Origin: Notospermus geniculatus
Lineage: Eukaryota; Nemertea; Pilidiophora; Heteronemertea; Lineidae
Direction: 5' to 3'
Length of the DNA: 64,000 bases
Assembly (NCBI GenBank): GCA_002633025.1
Contig: NMRB01001523.1
Span: forward strand, 53,927-117,926
Part shown: positions 52,949 through 63,254 of the stretch, one piece after another
Numbering within the stretch: position 1 is the first letter of the stretch
Layout of the letters: every line of letters starts with the position of its first letter
Made by a program: the position numbers and the translations under genes
Notes under the pieces: generated by a model
What the model was told of the DNA's origin: nothing
The model's input: the letters and a program-made list of their open reading frames with translations, nothing else
Databases searched by the model: none

Positions 52949-52999
52949 CTGATAGGCCTATTTTGTTACTGTTGGAGACAAGGCGAGTACATGTACCGG

Positions 53000-53790
53000 C
53001 CTTGAGTATATGAAGGGGCATTTTGGGTTGACAGCTAGGTGCTCTTGTTCTGTTATTGTGGTAGGAGCTGGATGGATACTATACTTGCTGGTCTCGGTAT
53101 TTGGTACTTGGTACTCGTTACTTGGCATTTAAAAGATGACTGAAGAAATTCAGAAGAAATGTGCCATTTCCTTTTTCACTATACCGGTATGATGACTACA
53201 TGTATTTATAGAGGGTGTTGCAGCCAAACCTCGACGATGTATAATGTGGGTGATTTCTGAATTATGTTATTAACCAAATTCACATATCGATTTATAGGCC
53301 CTACCATTTGTTATTTCAAACAACTTATTTTTTAAAACAAATGCAACAGTTCTTCAATGCATGGAAACTGCCTTGCTCATGAGCAATACACTGTCACCAG
53401 GTAGCCTGTACACACATACTAATACGTTGGAAAGTACACAGCCTAGCACCCTTGTGAGACCATCATCCATCATCAACTGTCAACGAGGCATGAATTCATG
53501 GCACACTTCTTGATACTTTGTTTATCTCCATTACAAGTACCCCAGCCACTGACTGAGGTCACAGTCAATTCTCGGTGTATGGCGACGGAGAACAAGAGAA
53601 ATAGGTCATCTCAGCAGTGAATAGGCTATGTATAATGTCCGGTGGACGTCCAAGTGTGACCTGATTTTGAAATGCCCGCCGTGGTTTGGAACATTTTCGT
53701 GAATCTCTGTCCTCTGTTGGCAAGTAGGCAGAAACATTTTTACTTTGACAAACAGAGTGACACGACCAAAATCACCATCCTCCCATAGCA
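53000..53790. other. Intron of the unrecognised gene, nothing firm
   Basis: No exon is seen. GGTACTTGGTACTCGTTACTTGG at about 53100 is a small simple repeat. Confidence 0.45.
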
Positions 53791-53792
53791 GG

Positions 53793-54245
53793 GTTTCGTC
53801 CTCCTCTTCTTACGTTCGCTCAAAAAGCCCTGCTGAAATCACCCTCAAATAGTACGGCTTTGGTCTTGCTCCTCTTCTTACGCTCGCTCTAAAAGCCCTG
53901 CTGAAATCACCCTCCAATAGTACGGCTTTGGTCTTGCTCCTCTTCTTACGCTCGCTCAAAAAGCCCTGCTGAAATCACCCTCCAATAGTACGGCTTTGGT
54001 CTTGCTCCTCTTCTTACGCTCGCTCAAAAAGCCCTGCTGAAATCACCCTCCAATAGTACGGCTTTGGTCTTGCTCCTCTTCTTACGCCCGCTCAAAAAGC
54101 CCTGCTAAAATCACCCTCAAATAGTACGGCTTTGGTCTTGCTCCTCTTCTTACGCTCGCTCAAAAAGCCCTGCTGAAATCACCCTCCAATAGTACGGCTT
54201 TGGTCTTGCTCCTCTTCTTACGCTCGCTCACAAAGTACTGCTGAA
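53793..54245 (+). repeat. 68-bp tandem repeat, about 6.6 copies
   Basis: The unit starts AATAGTACGGCTTTGGTCTT and includes CTCCTCTTCTTACGCTCGCT and AAAAGCCCTGCTGAAATCAC. Starts are at 53848, 53916 and so on at 68-bp steps, with few differences between units. Confidence 0.9.
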
Positions 54246-54335
54246 ATCGGATCTCCTGGCCAAGCATGAGGTGGTAGTCGGAAAACCTACCCAATCAGAA
54301 TGCAGCATTTTAATCGTGTGAATACTAAATGTTAC

Positions 54336-54520
54336 CTCAGGTCCGTCGATTTATCAAGTTGAAGAACATCAAGAAACGCATACGTCGATAAACATGTAGT
54401 TCCCTTTAATCGTAAACTCGACACACGCCCAAACAGCGATATCGTACACAGCAGTAACAATAATGTCAGCATGAAAGCTCTCCACGAAATGTCATGTATA
54501 CTTGGTATGTGTATGGTTCT
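54336..54520 (-). CDS. Unrecognised protein, first recognised exon with signal-peptide-like stretch
   Basis: The exon runs from acceptor TTTGTATTTCCAG (edge 54520) to donor GAG|GTAACA (edge 54336), phase 2 out, which matches the exon at 52765. It contains MLTLLLLLCTISLFGRVSS, a textbook signal peptide shape, followed by LRLKGTTCLSTYAFLDVLQL. If translation starts at that internal Met, the product is a secreted or lumenal protein of roughly 180 residues made of the three exons; if it starts further upstream the segment would be a TM anchor. The function is unknown. Confidence 0.5.
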
Positions 54521-55373
54521 CTGGAAATACAAAAGGTAAACACTCATAAGTTGTTTGTCAATCTACGGTATCTAAACTCAACCCACATGTGGTATACAAC
54601 AACAAGAAAACACCAACCCAAACTGGCAATAGTCATAACCTGCCTTGAAGACAGTCACCTCACATATGACACACACACAGTGCATCACCAAACACACTGT
54701 TGTCAACATAAAATAACCCAAACATGTCTCAAAAGTCCCTTAACATGATCATCTGGGACATATTCATGACTTCAGAAGCACTATCCTCTGATATAACAGT
54801 ACACACACACAAACTGGCAGCTCGCCAGCCATTGTTGTTTACATATTTCGTTGATGTCGTCGTTAGCCGGTAAACTCTCGGCTTGGAAACTAGCAAATGC
54901 TGCCACCTATGAAATGGGCATGAAATTAAAAACATGTGCTTTGACCATTTTCGCAGAAACTTCACTAACTTCACTCTTCGATTACTTCTCTCAAATTCAA
55001 CACTATTACATGATGATTATTTCTTTGGTAGGTCTACATGACGTTGATCTCCTCTACACATAATTAGACCTTTGCAACGAATATATATCATAACCTTTGA
55101 CAACTTTGAAAACAAGAAAGATTGGAAGGCCACCAATCGCCGCAACCTCCCATGATGCAATGCGACAGTATCATCCCAGCGGGAACCAAAAATGACGTCA
55201 CAGATGGCGGGCACTTTGAAATCGCACTAACACTGTGGGCATACTTATAATGTTCACATATCGCAGCAAATCATTGGCTATCCAGCTTTCCTTCCGAGTC
55301 TACAAATGATTTTGTGAATGCGTCGTCTGCTATCAGCTAGGACCGGATATTCTGACAATGCGTACAGTAAAAT
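54521..55373. other. Spacer with possible promoter features
   Basis: No exon is established. Between 55130 and 55230 the sequence is richer in CpG and has a TGACGTCA (CRE-like) site and an ATGATGCAATGCG stretch, which may be a promoter, but no start was fixed. Confidence 0.35.
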
Positions 55374-55700
55374 TTGAATCACCAGCGTGTTGCTGATCTC
55401 CACTGGTTTCCAATTCAGTGTCGAATTGATTTTAAAGTCCTGCTCCATTTATTTCGTGCCCTCCACAACATGTCACCGTCATATGTCAGCGACATGCTTG
55501 ACCCTTACAGGCCTACTAGATCACTGAGCTCCATGGATCAGAATAAGTTCGTTGTCCCAATGAGTAAGACCAAGGCAGGAGACCGGTCATTTTAGCAGGA
55601 CCAAAACTATAGAACACTCTTCCACTTTCCTTACGTTCACTGAACTCACTCAGTCAGTTTAGGAAAGAGCTAAAAACGTATTTTTATAGACAGGCATGCA
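55374..55700 (+). pseudogene. LINE reverse-transcriptase C-terminal fragment
   Basis: The stretch reads ADLHWFPIQCRIDFKVLLHL, then YVSDMLDPYRPTRSLSSMDQ and VPMSKTKAGDRSF up to a stop at 55593. In another frame the usual ending (LWNTLPLSLRSLNSLSQFRK) continues to about 55700. It is homologous to the fragment at 43390 and decayed. Confidence 0.75.
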
Positions 55701-55734
55701 TACAATCGACGTCATCTTCGGAGGTACTCGGCTA

Positions 55735-56721
55735 TGGCAAGCGGATTGTCCAGTTATTCAAAAAACCTTTATTTTTGCACTAAAACCTAGTTTTATGCTT
55801 AGAAAACTTAGTTTTTATGGATAAAATATAACTTTTTTGACAAAAACTAAGTTTTTCTCCTAAAAACCTAGTTTTTGTCATAAAACTTACATTTTTACAA
55901 TAACGTGGTTGTTTTCAATAAAACCAAGTTTTTTACGATAAAATATAAGTTTTTCAATCATCGGTATAAAACTTAGTTTTTTCTGTAAAAATATTAGTTT
56001 TTCGGCAATAACTGGACAAATAGCCAAGAAACTTATATTCATGCTTAAAAAACCTAGTTTTATGGAAAAAACTTAGTTTTTCTTCAATAAAACCAGTATT
56101 TTTGTAGAAAATATAGGTTTCGTGAATAATTGGACAAACGGCGTACAAAAACCTAGTTTTTATCACGAAACTTATATTTTCTGCCTTGTCCCATGTACAT
56201 GATTTCTTTATCATCTGGGACGAGGTTAGGAATCCTCGGGCCCATGGGTCATGATGTACATGGTTGCACGCACAGCACTACTGGGGACGGGTTTCCATAA
56301 AAACTAGTTTTTTTTCAAAAACATACTTTTTATGACATAAAACTTGGTTTTAGTAAAAAAAACTTGGTTTTTTGACTGATAAACTTAGTTTTATGGAATA
56401 ACTGGACATTTCAGTGCAGAAACTTACATTTTTGTCAATAAAATGGGGGTTGTTTTGCATAAAACCAGGTTTTTTGTCATAAAATATAGGTTTTCGACAA
56501 AAACTAAGTTTTTTGATAAAAACCTATATTTTATGAAGGAAAAAACTAAGTTTTCTTCCATAAAAGTTGGTTTTAGACAAAAACTACGTTTTTTAGGAGA
56601 AAAACTTAGTTTTTGTCAAAAAACCTATATTTTATCGACAAAAACTAAGTTTTATGAGAATAAAACTAAGCGTTATTGCAAAAATATAGGTTTTTTGAAT
56701 AACTGGACAATCCGCTTGCCA
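55735..56721. mobile_element. Short-palindrome element (AAACTAAGTTT type) with direct duplication
   Basis: The ends TGGCAAGCGGATTGTCCAGT and ACTGGACAATCCGCTTGCCA are extended by TATTCAAAAAACC and complement, a TIR of over 30 bp. TACTCGGCTA is found directly outside both ends (55725-55734 and 56722-56731). Counting only ACTCGGCT with ATGGC ends gives the 8 bp usual for hAT elements. The interior is almost entirely AAAAACTTAGTTTTT-like palindromes at 20-40-bp spacing, plus one unique block (about 56186-56290) with TCCCATGTACATGA. No protein is encoded. Confidence 0.85.
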
Positions 56722-57103
56722 TACTCGGCTACATTCGGGCGGCCATCGTACACCTCGACTGTATATAGCCTCGGCGTAGTAATCATCTCGCAAATCACGA
56801 GATAATTCAGTGATTCGCCGCAAGTGAGTGAACCGTCTGTGACCTTGACTTTAATCGTCCACACTTCATAGAGTGCAGACCTATTTTTGTATAGGGAACT
56901 CCGTGCAGTTCATAAGTGTAGCCCCCACACGGAGACGGGAACCAGGGAGAGACCATGCTGGGGCGCCGTGCTAAGCACATTTTTACGTCGTCGTCAGAGA
57001 TGAGTTTATGTATTGATTCAGCAAGAAATAAATCTGACAGGTATCTTCGTATATGATCGTTTGCGATGGTCTTTGATCATAGCACAAACACAACACGCCC
57101 AAC
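56722..57103 (+). repeat. Putative LTR and primer-binding region of a Gypsy-like element
   Basis: A stretch from about 56917 (TGTAGCCCCCACACGG) to about 57095 (...CACAACA) could be an LTR, as it is followed by CGCCCAACGTGG, a word typical of the leader right after the LTR in several LTR elements. No second LTR is present to prove the limits. Confidence 0.35.
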
Positions 57104-57349
57104 GTGGATTTGGATCACTTTATGCCTGATTATTTTGACGTTTTTATGCATCAGGTTTTCGGACGATTACTTTCGGCCCGGACGGAATGTTTGCAACAGT
57201 ACCCTATACCGGGAACGACGAAAACAACAAAAGATAGCTGCGCCCATGGTGAACTGACTCCTGTACATCATCATGTACATCATGCACATGTCGTAGTGTA
57301 TTTTGCAGAAGTGGTAGAAGTTGTATGTGGTAGGCAGTTTATTCTTTGG

Positions 57350-57664
57350 ACAATGGGGCCCACAGTCCCAGCGCCGGCAGCTGCACCTGCTGCGCAGCCG
57401 TTACGGCTTGTTGACTTTCTGCCACCTCCGTTCAGTGGTGCTGAGATTTCACACAAAAAGTGTAGGGCGCATTGGCTTTCGTTCACCAACTATCTTCATG
57501 CTCACGGATTGGATGCTCCCGTGGATGGTGAGGCTCTAGCTCATGTTGTGGAACTGTTCAAACTGACGCTTACAGAGGATGCCCAGTTGTGGATCGAAAA
57601 TCGTGAATTCAATGACTTGAATAACTTGAAGGACTCTTTCTTCCATGCCGATATTTCTATGCCG
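57350..57664 (+). pseudogene. LTR-retrotransposon gag fragment
   Basis: The open frame contains RLVDFLPPPFSG, HWLSFTNYLHAHGLD, VVELFKLTLTEDAQLWIENR and FNDLNNLKDSF, the gag capsid start of Gypsy-like elements (PPPFSG ... F.L.L...A..W). It lies downstream of the putative LTR and is cut at 57665-57670 by a Helentron-like insertion; the frame that runs on to 57910 is repeat sequence. No pol follows. Confidence 0.65.
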
Positions 57665-57669
57665 ATACT

Positions 57670-58060
57670 TTTTAGCTCACTCGTGAGCTATAGCCATCAC
57701 GTGGCGTCCGTCGTCCGTCGTCGTCCGTCGTCGTCCGTTAGCAGGGCACGTTTTGTAACCGCTGGGGCTATTGATCTGAAACTTGGTACACATATACCCC
57801 CAGGTCAAATGACCTATGACACCCAATTTCGGTCCGATCTGAGTCCTGGCTTGGCCACCAGGGGGGATAAACCGAAAACCTTTAAAGTGCAGTTTCGCCT
57901 TAACCGTTGATCGGATCATCACCAAATTTTTATGGTGGGTACATCTTATGAGGATACACGACATATCACCCGGGTTTTTGATTTGACCTAATTTTCAAGG
58001 TCACAGAGGTCAAGGTTCGAAAGGGGCTGGAAGGTGAAAAATAAAAAAGTCGAGTTCTGC
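57670..58060 (+). mobile_element. Helentron/HINE-like element, 5' portion
   Basis: The hairpin TAGCTCACTCGTGAGCTA (57671-57688) after a TTTT flank is followed by a GTCGTCCGTCG run and the family body (CACGTTTTGTAACCGCTGGG, TGACCTATGACACC). No 3' terminus was found. Confidence 0.65.
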
Positions 58061-59543
58061 GCCCGTAAGTCATACAGACTTCAAACTTGCAGGGATGATA
58101 CATCATAGGGTGGGGACATCACTTTTGGGTAACATGGAATAATTGCATAGTTATGACCTAATTAAATTAAACAATGGATTTTTCAGCTGCAGAAAAATCA
58201 GTGAAAATGATGTTATATTTTGGCACGAATGGGTAGGCAGTTTAAGCAGGGGCTTATCTTTGGATTAAAACCCTAAAATTTAAAAAAAAATTGTTTTTAT
58301 GAAAAAAGGGCTTTGAAGAAGACACCACTTTGGGCGTAAACCATGGATAGAAGACACAAATATTCTTGCCATAATCAGCACACCATAACACTGACATAAC
58401 ACTTTACAGAATATGGATCAGGCCTCGGAAAAGGGACAGGTCCATTCAATTCTTCAGTCAATTTTTATCATGAGTGGCCTGTGACCAGAGGTGTTGGCAA
58501 TCAGGGCTATTGTCACCTTTTCATTCATTGATTCACTAGCCTGGTCTCACCTAGTCTGAAAAGGAAATGACTAGCAAAGATTATGCAACCCACCCGATGG
58601 ATGGTCAATAAAGCCCTATTCCTTAACTATTGAACTCGTCATCATAAGGTCAAGTCAGAAATGGATAAGCCTGGGTCACTGGAGTGTTTTTCTATTCATT
58701 TTTGTTATGGACATTCCAACCATTACTCATATNGTTCGGTATTGGCTTCCGAGCATTTCCTTATATGGCGTTACTATTTTTAGAATCACTATGTAAACAT
58801 AGGCACGTGGTTGGCAAATGTCACAAAGCGAATTCAACGTGTTCAAGGGAAAAGCCTAATGTTTTCGGCCGGGAACGCAACATCGAGAAGCGGAGAAGTT
58901 TATTTGATTCAGAGGCTGGTAAAAACGACAAACTTAGTGCTGAATTGTTGGTGGAATTCGGCGGTGACGACCTGTGCATGCATGCTGTGTGTGGAGTAGG
59001 CACCGCGTACTGTGCAGAAAAGGTCGGGGAAAGCGTTATGCTCTCGAAAAGGCATTCAAGGCAAATTGTGTTGCTTCTGCAGCAAGACTCAAACTCACCT
59101 CCATCAAACCCCTAAGAAAATTCGGTTGGAGATTCTCTCGTTGACGTCGCATAATGTATTCCACCATTTTGTGTACTAATAACTGATCACCTGATAACGG
59201 CGTGAGTTTGGAGAGTGTCTCCCTTGCGGTTGGAGAGTGTCTCGTGACGTCAGACACCAGAAATCTCGGTGCGGCCAGAAGCCAATACCGAACCCTCATA
59301 GCCCTAGCGGTGGGTTCGGGAACCAAACTAGCGTAAGTAGCCATTCATCAGGTAAGGTAACATGCTTCAACTCATTTTTGTATGTGTAGCAATACTTACA
59401 ATCCTAATTAATTGGTAACTTAGATCATTCAGATAGATAGATTTGAACAGTCTTGTCGAGCGTGACCGAAGTAAGTAGATCCCGGAGCAATATGGCGCTG
59501 TCCGATAGACGTCAGAGTTACGATGCTGGTACAAATCGTTTAT
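58061..59543. other. Spacer, no supported gene
   Basis: A plus-strand frame at 58684-59115 and a minus-strand frame at 59036-59344 overlap head to head. The minus frame has a donor-like ATGGAG|GTGAGT at about 59095 after RRQRENLQPNFLRGLME and might be a first exon, but neither has a recognisable domain. Confidence 0.35.
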
Positions 59544-60350
59544 GGCAAGCCGAATGTCCATTCCGGCCTAAACCATGGTTTACGATCCCTAAACCATGGT
59601 TTAGGACCCTAAACTATGGTTTAGGGTCCTAAACTGTAGTTTAGGCACCGTAAACCATGGTTTGGAGAAAAACGTCCATTTCGGCAGGCCTAAACCATAG
59701 TTTAGGATCGTAAAACCATGGTTTCGAGTAAACCATGGTTTAGGGGTCCTAAACTATGGTTTAGCCTAAACCATGGTTTAGGAATCCGAAACTGTGGTTT
59801 ACAGCCTTCTGTAGTTTAGGAACCCTAATGCTAACGATAATAATTCATTCTCGTGCGATTTCGAACCATTCGAAATTGTAATCTAGGCCTGCTGCTTTTC
59901 AGGACCGGATCCATTTTGTGCAGGGCAATGATTTTTTTTAACAAGAAAATATTTAATCAGATAAAAATTAGAGTATTTTGCTCTCAGATGCCAGGAAAAT
60001 GCATCTAAAGCACTTAAAAATCGTCAAATTTTTCGGGGGGGGGACCCCAGACCGTCCCCCATTTGGGCTTCGGGCTTTCGCTGCTCGCCACCTTCGTTGA
60101 GCTACGCCCCCTTTTCGGTCAATCCTGGATCCGGCCCTGTGCTGTTACAGAAAGGAAGCACACCACCATTCCCGAGCACTGATGGAAAGACCGGAGGCAG
60201 GTGTGAGGCGCCAAACTGTCAGACTAGTTCTACGCCTTATCACCATAAATAAATTTTTCAATAAACTATGGTTTAGGGAAAACTACGGTTTTCATGAAAC
60301 TTTGATTTACTGAATACAACAGTTTAGGCATCCTAAACCATGGTTTGGAG
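59544..60350. mobile_element. Short-palindrome element, AAACCATGGTTTAGG type
   Basis: The stretch begins TGGCAAGCCGAATGTCCATT, the same terminal word as 44395 and 55735, but the interior repeats are CCTAAACCATGGTTTAGG instead of AAACTAAGTTT. A hAT-like element (59902-60139) is nested inside. The right terminus is not clear. Confidence 0.7.
59902..60139. mobile_element. hAT-like MITE, CAGG-CCGGATCCA family
   Basis: The left end is CAGGACCGGATCCATTTTG and the right end CAATCCTGGATCCGGCCCTG. Interior blocks are shared with 16530-16696. Target flanks (CTGCTTTT against TGCTGTTA) match only partly. Confidence 0.65.
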
Positions 60351-60413
60351 AAAACATGCCATGACCATTTCATTCAGTCTGCCATTCTGATGTCCGACGA
60401 CGTCCTCCATAAA

Positions 60414-61445
60414 TTATAGATTTTCTGAGCAGGGCAGACGAGATAATCGGTCGAGATCTGCTTTATACATATAAACCTTCCTGAAAATCCTTTTCTGACC
60501 TGGCTCTGGTGTTATTACAAAAACGATTAAATATCCGTCAAGGTGACTCAGTTGGTAATTATAATCATAATGCAAATTCTTAGCTAGTGGAGGAAAAGAG
60601 GCCTTTGTTTCTTGAAACGTGAACCTTCCTGATCCGTTTTTGACGAGGCCTTCCTTTGGATCAGGAATCTTCTGCAGTACAAAGCCCGAGAGGAAGGGGA
60701 TCCCTATTAAGAATATCATCTCGTAGTGGTAATCGGGATAAAAAGATGACTGACTGATTCTTTTGTCAAACTTATTTTTAGTTGCGACACAGTACTTCAC
60801 TGGTTTATACTCGTATTCCTCTAAATGAACATAAAAAATAATGGAATGATCCAAAGAATTTATTACAACGTGAAACATTCCCGTTTGGCTAAAAATAAAG
60901 GGCTTGCAATTGAGATGAAGGCGGGCACCATGTAGGAGAAGAATGTTCGATTTATCTGATCCCACCACGTCATAGATAGTGCCCTCCAAACGACCTGATT
61001 TCTTGCAACGAAGGATTAATTTGTCTGCCATTCCAAAAGGGGTGAGGTCCCATTTCCCATAGCAGATATCAGATGCTGGAATCAACAATTTTTGAGAAAA
61101 TGTGCCATTTACAAGATCGTAGAGTAAAATCTCACTGGCAGTACTGCCCGGAAGGAACACGGAGGAATTATTGTAAACGTGATCAGGCAGAGACTTTGGG
61201 TAGGGAGGTTTGAGACGAACTATATGATTATACAGAAGGCTATAATCGGCCTTTCCACGACGTCGAGAATAAACTCGGAATCGCATGTATAAACTAAAGA
61301 GAGATTTAGTTCGTTGGCTGCTGGATACAACAAGTATTACCCAACCCTGCCTCGGTTCAAAGAACCAACCCTCCATTCCAGAAATGACAACAGGTGGTAG
61401 AAATTTTCCTGTTTTTAAAATGCTATAATTAATTGCATCTTTCTC
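60414..61445 (-). CDS. Unrecognised protein, long terminal exon
   Basis: This is a 343-codon open exon: acceptor CATGTTTTTCAG at 61446, then EKDAINYSILKTGKFLPPVV, ISGMEGWFFEPRQGWVILVV and onward to a stop at 60414. The sequence alternates short hydrophobic strands with charged turns (SEILLYDLVNGTFSQKLLIP, GMFHVVINSLDHSIIFYVHL, YQLSHLDGYLIVFVITPEPG), with several repeats of about 45-50 residues carrying W/Y-rich strands. It reads like a beta-propeller-type or other all-beta fold. No TM segment and no catalytic signature are visible. The start is an intron acceptor, although an in-frame Met follows at 61376. The intact length beside so much decayed DNA suggests a real gene, with other exons outside the window or unrecognised. 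Confidence 0.6.
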   Translation of the reverse strand, partial: EKDAINYSILKTGKFLPPVVISGMEGWFFEPRQGWVILVVSSSQRTKSLFSLYMRFRVYSRRRGKADYSLLYNHIVRLKPPYPKSLPDHVYNNSSVFLPGSTASEILLYDLVNGTFSQKLLIPASDICYGKWDLTPFGMADKLILRCKKSGRLEGTIYDVVGSDKSNILLLHGARLHLNCKPFIFSQTGMFHVVINSLDHSIIFYVHLEEYEYKPVKYCVATKNKFDKRISQSSFYPDYHYEMIFLIGIPFLSGFVLQKIPDPKEGLVKNGSGRFTFQETKASFPPLAKNLHYDYNYQLSHLDGYLIVFVITPEPGQKRIFRKVYMYKADLDRLSRLPCSENL

Positions 61446-61499
61446 CTGAAAAACATGCCCACAAAATATTGTGGATTGCAGAATATGAGATATTACATG

Positions 61500-61790
61500 T
61501 AGTGAGTTTCCACAACGCCTCCGAATTACGATTTACGATGCTTCGACTATGACGTCATCAATAGGCTCCGGCAAGGCTCCGTATGGTCGACCCGTGTGAC
61601 GTATGACGTATCGAGCTAATGCATTTTCTATTAAAGTCATACGTCATACGTGATACGGATCGACGATACGGAGCCTTGCCGGAAGTCCCTATTTTGACGT
61701 ATGACGTTGCGCCGATTTCGTGACGTCGTGTAAATTCCGTTTCGTCTTGACGAGGATGGCCGTAGATCTTCGTAGGTAGTTTACGAAAGA
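61500..61790. mobile_element. Hairpin MITE with CCGGCAAGGCTCCGTAT arms
   Basis: The arms (61568-61683) are CCGGCAAGGCTCCGTATGG and CGATACGGAGCCTTGCCGG, with inner TGACGTATGACGTAT/ATACGTCATACG. More TGACGT words extend on both sides, so the true element may be larger. Confidence 0.7.
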
Positions 61791-61804
61791 ATTGCTACAT
61801 GTAA

Positions 61805-63108
61805 TTTTGTCGTGGTGCCAGCGTCCGTCGTCGTCCGTTAGCAGGGCACGTTTCGAAACCGCCGGAGCTATTGATTTGAAACTTGGTACATATATACCCC
61901 TAGATCAGATGACCCAGGACACCAAGTTTCGGTCCGATTCGATACTTGGCTTGGCCACCAGATGGCCAAAACCAAAAACACAAAAAGTGCAATAACTCCT
62001 GAACTAATGACGGACTGGACCATCTCCAAATTATTATCATAGGTGTATCTAATTAGGATACATAACATATGACAGATTTTTGATTTGATCTACTTTTCAA
62101 GGTCACAGAGGTCAAAGTTGTACAAAGGTAACGAACCTGCCACAGTTTTCGCCATTATTTCACTGAGCAAGTTCATATCTTGCATAACTGTGTATTAAGC
62201 CCAGTTCACACTGCCACGATTCCGACCACGATGCCTCTACGAAATGCTTTCGTGGTGTTCCTATAGGCTTCGTGATGCCTTCCTACAGACTTCTTGTTTT
62301 TCGTGATAATCCGCACCCATTGTAACACTAAGGCCACGATCCCTCTACGAAAATATTTCAGAGGATTCGTAGAGGCATCGTGGTCGGAATCGTGGCAGTG
62401 TGAACTGGGCTTTAGAGGGGTACCTTCGAAAATACCGAGTTTCGGTGCAATTTGACTTCCAGTATAATGGCCACCAGGTGGTGCAACCTCAAAATCATCT
62501 AAGTGCTATAACTCAGGGATGGCTTGACCCAGAGCCCTCAAACATGATACGTTCCTCCATCTTGATGACCTTTATGCGCACGCCAAATTTCGGCCTGATT
62601 TGACTTCCAATATGGCCACCAGGTGGCATGACCCGAAAATCATCAACGCGCTATAACTCAGGAATAACTTGACCTACTGTGCTCAAATTCGGTATGTGGC
62701 TCCCTCTAGATGACCCGTGCCTGTGACGTTTTGGCCTGATCTGACATCCAATATTGCCGCCAGGTGGCATCTATACGCGCGCCTAAAGGTTCGCCCGATC
62801 GGACATCCAATATGGCCACTAGGTGGCTTAACCCGAAAATCATCAAAGTGCTATAACTCAGGAATGACTTGACCTGGACTGCTCAAATTCGATACATGGC
62901 CCCCTCTAGATGACCTTTATTGCCTGTGAAGTTTTGGCCTGATCTGACATCCAATATTGCCGCCAGGTGGCATAACCCAAAAATCATCCAAATCCTGTAA
63001 CTCCTGGGAATGACTTGACCCAGATTGCTCATGACTGATATGTATCTTCATCTGTCACAACACTATTATCTCCAACCGGGTGAGCAAATGGTCCATGGAC
63101 CATTTCAT
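61805..63108 (+). mobile_element. Helentron/HINE-like element interrupted by a MITE
   Basis: The copy begins at the GTC-rich run (61820) without the 5' hairpin, has the body words twice or more (CACCAGGTGGC at about 62470, 62610, 62770, 62820 and 62960) and ends with GGTGAGCAA, the palindrome ATGGTCCATGGACCAT and TTTCAT at 63108. The element at 62198-62411 is inserted in it. Confidence 0.65.
62198..62411. mobile_element. Harbinger-type MITE with AGCCCAGTTCACACTG ends
   Basis: The ends AGCCCAGTTCACACTGCC and GGCAGTGTGAACTGGGCT have TTA on both sides (62195-62197 and 62412-62414). Inner arms carry CCACGATTCCGACCACGATG, and the centre has CTACGAAA words. The TIR is similar in wording to 36663-38207. 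Confidence 0.85.
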
Positions 63109-63254
63109 TCGAAAAAATTTATAATGCATACTAAGGCTAAGAATCCATTCACACGATTTTCGAGCAATGCGATGCCGCATCCTTTGTCCGTGACCAACGC
63201 CGCAGAAACAAACAATGCTTTCGAGGGTTTAGCTCGAAACGTGAACGGAAAACC
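63109..63254. other. MITE fragment
   Basis: The stretch contains AAGGCTAAGAATCCATTCAC, ATTTTCGAGC and CTTTGTCCGTGACCAACGC, which also occur (inverted) at about 28660-28760. It is a fragment of a dispersed element; no gene is seen. Confidence 0.5.

Noticed and set aside
58684-59344. Overlapping head-to-head frames
   Set aside because: There is no recognisable domain. A donor-like GTGAGT near 59095 alone is not enough to call a gene.
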